Below are positions 21,680 to 25,600 of a DNA stretch of 25,600 bases, piece by piece. The stretch's first letter is position 1, and each line of letters opens with the position of its first letter. The translations under genes were made by a program, and so were the position numbers. This DNA comes from Lachnospiraceae bacterium UBA6998 (GTDB lineage: Bacteria > Bacillota > Clostridia > Lachnospirales > Lachnospiraceae), in NCBI GenBank assembly GCA_002448395.1, contig DJXS01000138.1:1-25600 (forward strand), in the 5' to 3' direction. The notes beneath the pieces are model-generated. The model had not been told where the DNA came from. It did no database searches and saw only the letters and a program-made list of their open reading frames with translations.

Positions 21680-22201
21680 TTGGCTAACGATACTGAATTT
21701 ACCCGGGAAGATATCAAATACATGAAGGCGGCCCTGAAACAGGCCGAAAAGGCACTCGCCATTGGCGAAGTGCCTATCGGCGCCGTGATCGTGGAAAACG
21801 GCCGCATCATCGGGCGCGGCTACAACCGCCGCAACACTGACCACACTACTCTGGCCCACGCCGAGATCACCGCGATCCGTAAGGCCAACAAAAAGGTCGG
21901 TGACTGGCGGCTGGAGGGCTGCACGCTCTATGTCACGCTGGAACCCTGCCAGATGTGCGCAGGCGCGCTTGTCCAGTCCAGGATCGACAGAGTCGTGATC
22001 GGAGCCCCAAGTTTCAAATCCGGCTGCGGCGGGACACTTCTCAACATCCTGCAAAACAGCGAATTCAACCACCAGGTCGCTGTGGATACGGGACTTATGC
22101 AGGAGGAATGCACGCAGATCCTGCAGCGCTTCTTTAAGGAGCTGCGTATTCGAAATAAGATGAGGAAAAAGGCTGACGGAGGAAATCCATCTTTTGATTG
22201 A
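21680..22201 (+). CDS. tadA: tRNA-specific adenosine deaminase
   Basis: Deaminates A34 to inosine in tRNA-Arg(ACG), allowing one tRNA to read CGU, CGC and CGA. 173 residues of the zinc cytidine-deaminase fold: GEVPIGAVIV (29-38), zinc ligand and proton shuttle HAE (60-62) and PCQMC (89-93), then GAPSFKSGCGG. The C-terminal FFKELRIRNKMRKK is typical of tRNA binding. The start is taken as the TTG at 21680, with GGAG ten bases upstream; an ATG at 21722 would cut off part of the first helix. The SRP RNA follows directly, as in Bacillus subtilis where tadA precedes the scr gene, and the SRP promoter -35 overlaps the tadA stop. Confidence 0.95.
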   Translation: MANDTEFTREDIKYMKAALKQAEKALAIGEVPIGAVIVENGRIIGRGYNRRNTDHTTLAHAEITAIRKANKKVGDWRLEGCTLYVTLEPCQMCAGALVQSRIDRVVIGAPSFKSGCGGTLLNILQNSEFNHQVAVDTGLMQEECTQILQRFFKELRIRNKMRKKADGGNPSFD

Positions 22202-22226
22202 CTTTGCCGGCTGAATCTACTATATT
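22198..22226 (+). promoter_or_regulatory. Sigma-A promoter of the SRP RNA
   Basis: TTGACT (22198-22203), 17 bases, TATATT (22221-22226). The -35 overlaps the tadA stop codon. Predicted start is near 22233-22236, directly before a GGGCGC/GCGCCC hairpin. Confidence 0.8.
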
Positions 22227-22233
22227 TACACAT

Positions 22234-22466
22234 ATGGGCGCGACAGCGCCCCTTAATTTAGCCGTCCTGCTCTTCGGGGCGGAGCCTTAACAGCTGCCTG
22301 CCGCTTGCTGTGATGAAGTTTGGGTCTTACGCAATGATTCCCCGTGAACCGTGTCAGATTGGGAACAAAGCAGCACTAAGCGGGCCCTATCATGTGCCGT
22401 GAGGGTGCCTGGCGGAGCAGTAAGAGCAGTAACGGGTTAAGGTTCCGCCGCGGAGAGCATTTTTTA
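22234..22466 (+). ncRNA. ffs: Signal recognition particle RNA (long helix 5, no recognisable Alu domain)
   Basis: The RNA scaffold of SRP, binding Ffh for co-translational targeting. The Ffh-binding domain is clear: GTGAACCGTGTCAG, a GGAA tetraloop flanked by TTG/CAA, then AGCAGCACTAAG. On both sides are the GTTTGGGTCTTACGC and CATGTGCCG...GTGCCTGG elements known from Bacillus scRNA. A long terminal helix forms between about 22268-22290 (GGGGCGGAGCCTTAAC) and 22435-22459, followed by seven T (22460-22466), which serve as terminator. The 5' boundary is from the promoter; the structured core starts near 22268. The hairpin GGGCGC-GACA-GCGCCCC at 22236-22252 is either the 5' end of the RNA or a terminator of tadA. 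This explains the 314-base gap between protein genes here. Confidence 0.92.
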
Positions 22467-22515
22467 TCGAAGCCGTCTTGTGATCATGGCTGTTTTGAAT
22501 TCAGAAAGGTTCGAT

Positions 22516-23484
22516 ATGAGTTTAAACAATATCATGGATATGACTGACTGTACGCTCTGTCCCAGAAGCTGCAGAGCGAACCGCGCCGAAGGCGAAGTGG
22601 GCTATTGCAAGGAAGACGCGGAGCTGTATGCCGCGAGGGCCGCTCTGTATTTTGACGAGGAGCCTGTGATCTCGGGACACCATGGCAGCGGCGCCGTATT
22701 CTTCTCAGGCTGCAACATGGGCTGCATCTACTGCCAGAACTATGCCATAGCCAAGGCAATGTCGGGAATGAAGATCGAGCCTGAAAGGCTTTCTGAAATC
22801 TTTCTGGAACTGCAGGACCAGAACGCCGAGAACATCAACCTGGTCACGCCCTCCCACTATCTCTACCTGATCATTCCCGCTATCGAAAAAGCGAAACGAC
22901 AGGGTCTCTCGATCCCTGTCGTCTATAATACCGGCACTTACGAGCGTGTAGAGGCCATCAAGGCTCTGGAGGGCCTTGTGGACATCTGGATGCCCGATTT
23001 TAAGTATATCTCTCCCAGGATCTCCCTGGCCTACTCTCACACTCCGGACTATTTCCAGTACGCCTCCAAGGCTCTGGCCGAAATGGTCCGTCAGTGTCCC
23101 GAGCCGCTTTTCGCGGACGGAACCTCCTCCATCGACGCTGAGGACGACGCTGACGATCCTGTTATGGTTCGCGGCGTCATTGTAAGGCACCTTGCCCTCC
23201 CGGGCTGCGCCGAGGATTCCAGAGACATTCTGGATTATCTCCACTCCACTTACGGAGACAGCATTTTCATCAGCCTGATGAACCAGTATACGCCCATGCC
23301 TCAGGTCTACGGCGATCCCAACCTGGGACGCAAGCTGACGGCTGAGGAGTATGACGAACTGGTGAACTACGCGATCTCCATCGGCGTCACAAACGGTTTC
23401 ATCCAGGACGGTGAGACCGCTTCCCAGAGCTATATTCCCGCCTTCGACGGGACAGGCCTGTCCGGGAACAGAGACCGCCGCTGA
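22516..23484 (+). CDS. PflX-like radical SAM protein
   Basis: A radical SAM enzyme of the PflA-related PflX/COG1313 group, whose reaction is not established. 322 residues from the ATG at 22516. The N-terminus has a second cysteine set, C12-x2-C15-x3-C19 and C31 (CTLCPRSC...GYC), that could hold an extra Fe-S cluster or zinc. The radical SAM motif is C66-NMG-C70-IY-C73. Later landmarks are NLVTPSHYL, YNTGTYE, DIWMPDFKY and VIVRHLALPG. An in-frame GTG/ATG exists at 22480/22486, but the ATG at 22516 has AAAGG at proper distance. It stands alone between the SRP RNA and a convergent regulator, at the place where dnaX follows the SRP RNA in Bacillus. Confidence 0.92.
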   Translation: MSLNNIMDMTDCTLCPRSCRANRAEGEVGYCKEDAELYAARAALYFDEEPVISGHHGSGAVFFSGCNMGCIYCQNYAIAKAMSGMKIEPERLSEIFLELQDQNAENINLVTPSHYLYLIIPAIEKAKRQGLSIPVVYNTGTYERVEAIKALEGLVDIWMPDFKYISPRISLAYSHTPDYFQYASKALAEMVRQCPEPLFADGTSSIDAEDDADDPVMVRGVIVRHLALPGCAEDSRDILDYLHSTYGDSIFISLMNQYTPMPQVYGDPNLGRKLTAEEYDELVNYAISIGVTNGFIQDGETASQSYIPAFDGTGLSGNRDRR

Positions 23485-23507
23485 GGACACCTTCAGCGGG
23501 CGGCTTA
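23475..23507 (+). terminator. Probable weak terminator of the radical SAM gene
   Basis: CCGCCGCTGA (23475-23484, including the stop codon) pairs with TCAGCGGGCGG (23493-23503) with one bulged base, then CTTATTT. The GC stem is good and the U tract poor. It also overlaps the end of the convergent regulator gene. Confidence 0.45.
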
Positions 23508-24593
23508 TTTCCTGCGCCTCTCCAGTTCTTTCATGTAAGCGTTTACCATCAGGGCGATCTTGAGCGTCATAGCGTCCTCAAAGGTCCTGATATCAAGCCC
23601 TGTACTCTTCTGCAGCTTCTCAATACGATATACCAGCGTGTTTCTGTGGACAAAGAGCTGGCGCGCCGTCTCCGACACATTGAGGTTATTCTCGAAGAAG
23701 GTGTTGATGGTCGTCAAGATCTCCTGGTCGAACTCCGTCATCTCTCCCGTCTCAAAGATCTCCTGGATGAACATCCTGCACAGGCTCGGCGGCAGCTGAT
23801 AGATGAGGCGCCCGATCCCGAGTTCGTTGTATGAGATCACTCTCTTTCCCGCGTAGAAGATCCTGCCCACATCCATGGCCATCCTTGCCTCTTTGTAAGA
23901 GCGGGACAGATCCTTGAGTTCCCCGACGATCGTGCCGTAAGATCCGCACGCGTTGACCATTGCTTCCATATTCAGCATATCAAGCGCCGTCATTGCGGCT
24001 TCTTCGATCTCTTTATACCCCTCATTTTCATCGAGGGCCTTGATGAGGATCACACTGTTCTCATCCACTTCCGTCAGATAATCGCCGTTCTGCACGGTGA
24101 ACAGCCCCGAGAGCATCTCCGAGGCGATCTGCTCCGACTCCGCATTGATCTCAAAAAGAATGATCGCTCTGCGCACGTTCCCCGCGATATGCAGCTTCTT
24201 GGAGCGGTTATGGATATCCACGAGCAAAAGATTGTCCAGCAGCAGATTCTGGAAGAAATTGTTGCGGTCAAACTTCTCCTTATATGCGACGATCAGGTTC
24301 TCGATCTCGCTTGCCGCTATTTTGGCGACCATAAACGTGTGCTCCGCGGTACCCTGCGCCGTCAGCACGAACTGCAGCTCGTCATCGTCCATCACCTTGA
24401 GATAATAGCTGTTCCCGATGATCTGGCTGTCCGCCGCCGACTGGGCAAACCCCGCCGCCATACTCTTGTCCGGCGACGAAGCGCCCTCTGTCTGGGCTAC
24501 GACATTGCCGGCAACATCCTGTACGCAGAACTCGATCCTGGTGATAGTCCGCAACTGCTCCAGGCATCCTCTTATGATCTGTGATGAAACCAT
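23505..24593 (-). CDS. CdaR/PucR-type transcriptional regulator
   Basis: 362 residues. The N-terminal about 130 resemble a sugar-diacid/small-molecule sensing domain (SQIIRGCLEQLRTITRIEF, DVAGNVVAQTEG). About 135-250 fits the CdaR GGDEF-like domain (RRAIILFEI, NSVILIKALDE, ACGSYGTIVGELKDLSRSYKEARMAM). The C-terminal 300-360 is the PucR helix-turn-helix (FFENNLNVSETARQLFVHRN, LVYRIEKLQKSTGLDI). The frame opens further upstream, but the ATG at 24593 has AGGAGG 7 bases away and is chosen. It lies downstream of the sugar ABC ATPase gene behind a hairpin terminator; it may sense a related carbohydrate, but no target operator was seen. It is convergent with the radical SAM gene. No strong promoter was found in the 79 bases between the hairpin and its start. 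Confidence 0.92.
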   Translation of the reverse strand: MVSSQIIRGCLEQLRTITRIEFCVQDVAGNVVAQTEGASSPDKSMAAGFAQSAADSQIIGNSYYLKVMDDDELQFVLTAQGTAEHTFMVAKIAASEIENLIVAYKEKFDRNNFFQNLLLDNLLLVDIHNRSKKLHIAGNVRRAIILFEINAESEQIASEMLSGLFTVQNGDYLTEVDENSVILIKALDENEGYKEIEEAAMTALDMLNMEAMVNACGSYGTIVGELKDLSRSYKEARMAMDVGRIFYAGKRVISYNELGIGRLIYQLPPSLCRMFIQEIFETGEMTEFDQEILTTINTFFENNLNVSETARQLFVHRNTLVYRIEKLQKSTGLDIRTFEDAMTLKIALMVNAYMKELERRRK

Positions 24594-24672
24594 GTATTTC
24601 CTCCTGTATGGACTCCTTATGGGGATCCGCACGCAGCCTTTCGCCGGCAAGCTTTTCCCTATTACACAAAAC

Positions 24673-24706
24673 GGGTGCCGCACTGTTTTTATTAAGTGCG
24701 GCACCC
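24673..24706 (-). terminator. Intrinsic terminator downstream of the sugar ABC ATPase gene
   Basis: A perfect 12-bp stem (GGGTGCCGCACT 24673-24684 with AGTGCGGCACCC 24695-24706) around a 10-base AT loop. On the minus strand it is followed by GTTTTGTG, a modest U tract. It lies 47 bases after the ATPase stop. Confidence 0.8.
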
Positions 24707-24752
24707 TCATGATAACTGATTATTGTGCCCTCAGGCAATGGCAACTATATAT

Positions 24753-25600
24753 TTAGTTGGCAATTGTCAGCTCGGTCTCCTTGTCGAAGACGTGGATCTT
24801 CTGGGTATCGAAGGTGTACTTAACTGTATCGCCGGGGCGAACCTTTGTTGTGGGCTCAACTCTTGCTGTGATGTTAGCTGTGCCGAGATCGAAGTACAGG
24901 AATACTTCTGCGCCGAGAAGCTCGTAAACGTTGACCTTGGACTCGAACTGATAAGGAACCTTGTCGCCGGCCTTGACTTCGATGATGTTCTCGGGACGGA
25001 TACCGAAGGTAACCTGCTTGCCGTTGTAGCCGCCGTCGATGACTTTCTTGGCCTTGTCAGCGGGAAGCTCGATGGACTGTCCCTCGACATCCAGGAATGC
25101 CTTGCCGCCTTCTACTCTTGCGACTGCATCTACGAAGTTCATCTGAGGAGATCCCATGAAGCCTGCTACGAACAGGTTGCAGGGCTTGTCATAGAGGTTC
25201 TGAGGGGAATCGATCTGCTGAACGATACCGTCCTTCATAACGACGATCCTGGAACCAAGGGTCATAGCCTCTGTCTGGTCGTGTGTAACGTAGATGATGG
25301 TGGTGCCCAGTCTCTGGTGAAGCTTAGCGATCTCGGTTCTCATCTGAACACGGAGCTTAGCATCCAGGTTGGAAAGAGGCTCGTCCATAAGGAAGACCTT
25401 AGGATTACGAACGATAGCACGTCCCATAGCGACACGCTGTCTCTGGCCGCCGGAAAGAGCCTTCGGCTTGCGGTCAAGAAGGTGAGTCAGGTCAAGGATC
25501 CTTGCTGCCTCTTTAACAGCCTTGTCGATCTCATCCTTCGGAACCTTGCGGAGCTTAAGACCGAATGCCATGTTATCATAAACGGTCATATGAGGATACA
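24753..25600 (-). CDS. ugpC: MalK/UgpC/MsmX-type sugar ABC transporter ATP-binding protein, N-terminus beyond window
   Basis: Cytoplasmic ATPase of carbohydrate ABC importers; in Bacillota one such protein often serves several sugar transporters. About 282 residues are in the window and the frame is open at the right edge (YPHMTVYDNMAFGL), so roughly 90 N-terminal residues, with Walker A, are missing. Seen are LSGGQRQRVAMGRAIVRNP (signature), VFLMDEPLSNLDAKLR (Walker B and D-loop), YVTHDQTEAM (switch His), and C-terminal TOBE/regulatory domains including FGIRPENI. The codon use looks biased as for a highly expressed gene. No permease or solute-binding gene is in the window. The ugpC label is by family only; msmX or malK would be equally fitting. 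Confidence 0.94.
   Translation of the reverse strand, partial: YPHMTVYDNMAFGLKLRKVPKDEIDKAVKEAARILDLTHLLDRKPKALSGGQRQRVAMGRAIVRNPKVFLMDEPLSNLDAKLRVQMRTEIAKLHQRLGTTIIYVTHDQTEAMTLGSRIVVMKDGIVQQIDSPQNLYDKPCNLFVAGFMGSPQMNFVDAVARVEGGKAFLDVEGQSIELPADKAKKVIDGGYNGKQVTFGIRPENIIEVKAGDKVPYQFESKVNVYELLGAEVFLYFDLGTANITARVEPTTKVRPGDTVKYTFDTQKIHVFDKETELTIAN

Overview
The window looks like a chromosomal segment of a Gram-positive, moderately GC-rich Clostridia-type bacterium, most likely of the Lachnospiraceae. This rests on strong GGAGG ribosome sites, consensus sigma-A promoters, cell-wall-binding repeat hydrolases, a low-GC-type SRP RNA next to tadA, and a TPR/degenerate-AAA protein of a kind I associate with that family. 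No phage, transposon, CRISPR array or plasmid gene was seen. Species cannot be decided from the sequence alone.

Region by region: 1-1450 (-) is a GH32 sucrose/fructan hydrolase cut by the window edge. 1715-2704 (-) is pta, ending in a strong terminator. 2905-3768 (+) is metF, divergent from pta. 3823-9507 (-) is a four-gene efflux-type operon: adaptor 1, MacB/LolD-like ATPase, an 813-residue adaptor 2 with a very large insert, and a MacB/FtsX permease. 9683-13323 (-) holds glgB, a short DtxR-family regulator, a C39-like protein lacking the expected catalytic pair, and a cyclophilin. 13455-15764 (-) is the TPR/degenerate AAA protein with its own consensus promoter. 15900-17575 (-) is tatD-rsmA.

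From 17690 genes mostly run on +: tRNA-Lys(CTT) with a clean terminator, two consecutive secreted glucosaminidases with cell-wall-binding repeats, tadA, the SRP RNA and a PflX-like radical SAM protein. The last two genes run on -: a CdaR/PucR-type regulator and the C-terminal part of a MalK/UgpC/MsmX-type sugar ABC ATPase that runs off the right edge.

How they fit: GH32, the sugar ATPase and CdaR-like regulator point to sugar uptake; glgB to glycogen storage; pta to acetyl-CoA/acetyl-phosphate metabolism; metF to one-carbon/methionine metabolism; rsmA, tadA, tRNA-Lys and the SRP RNA to translation and secretion; the glucosaminidases to wall remodelling. The least ordinary items are the inserted adaptor in the two-adaptor operon, the SRP RNA without a visible Alu domain, the TPR protein with broken Walker motifs, the C39-like protein with substituted catalytic residues, and the mixed-type metal site in the DtxR-family regulator.
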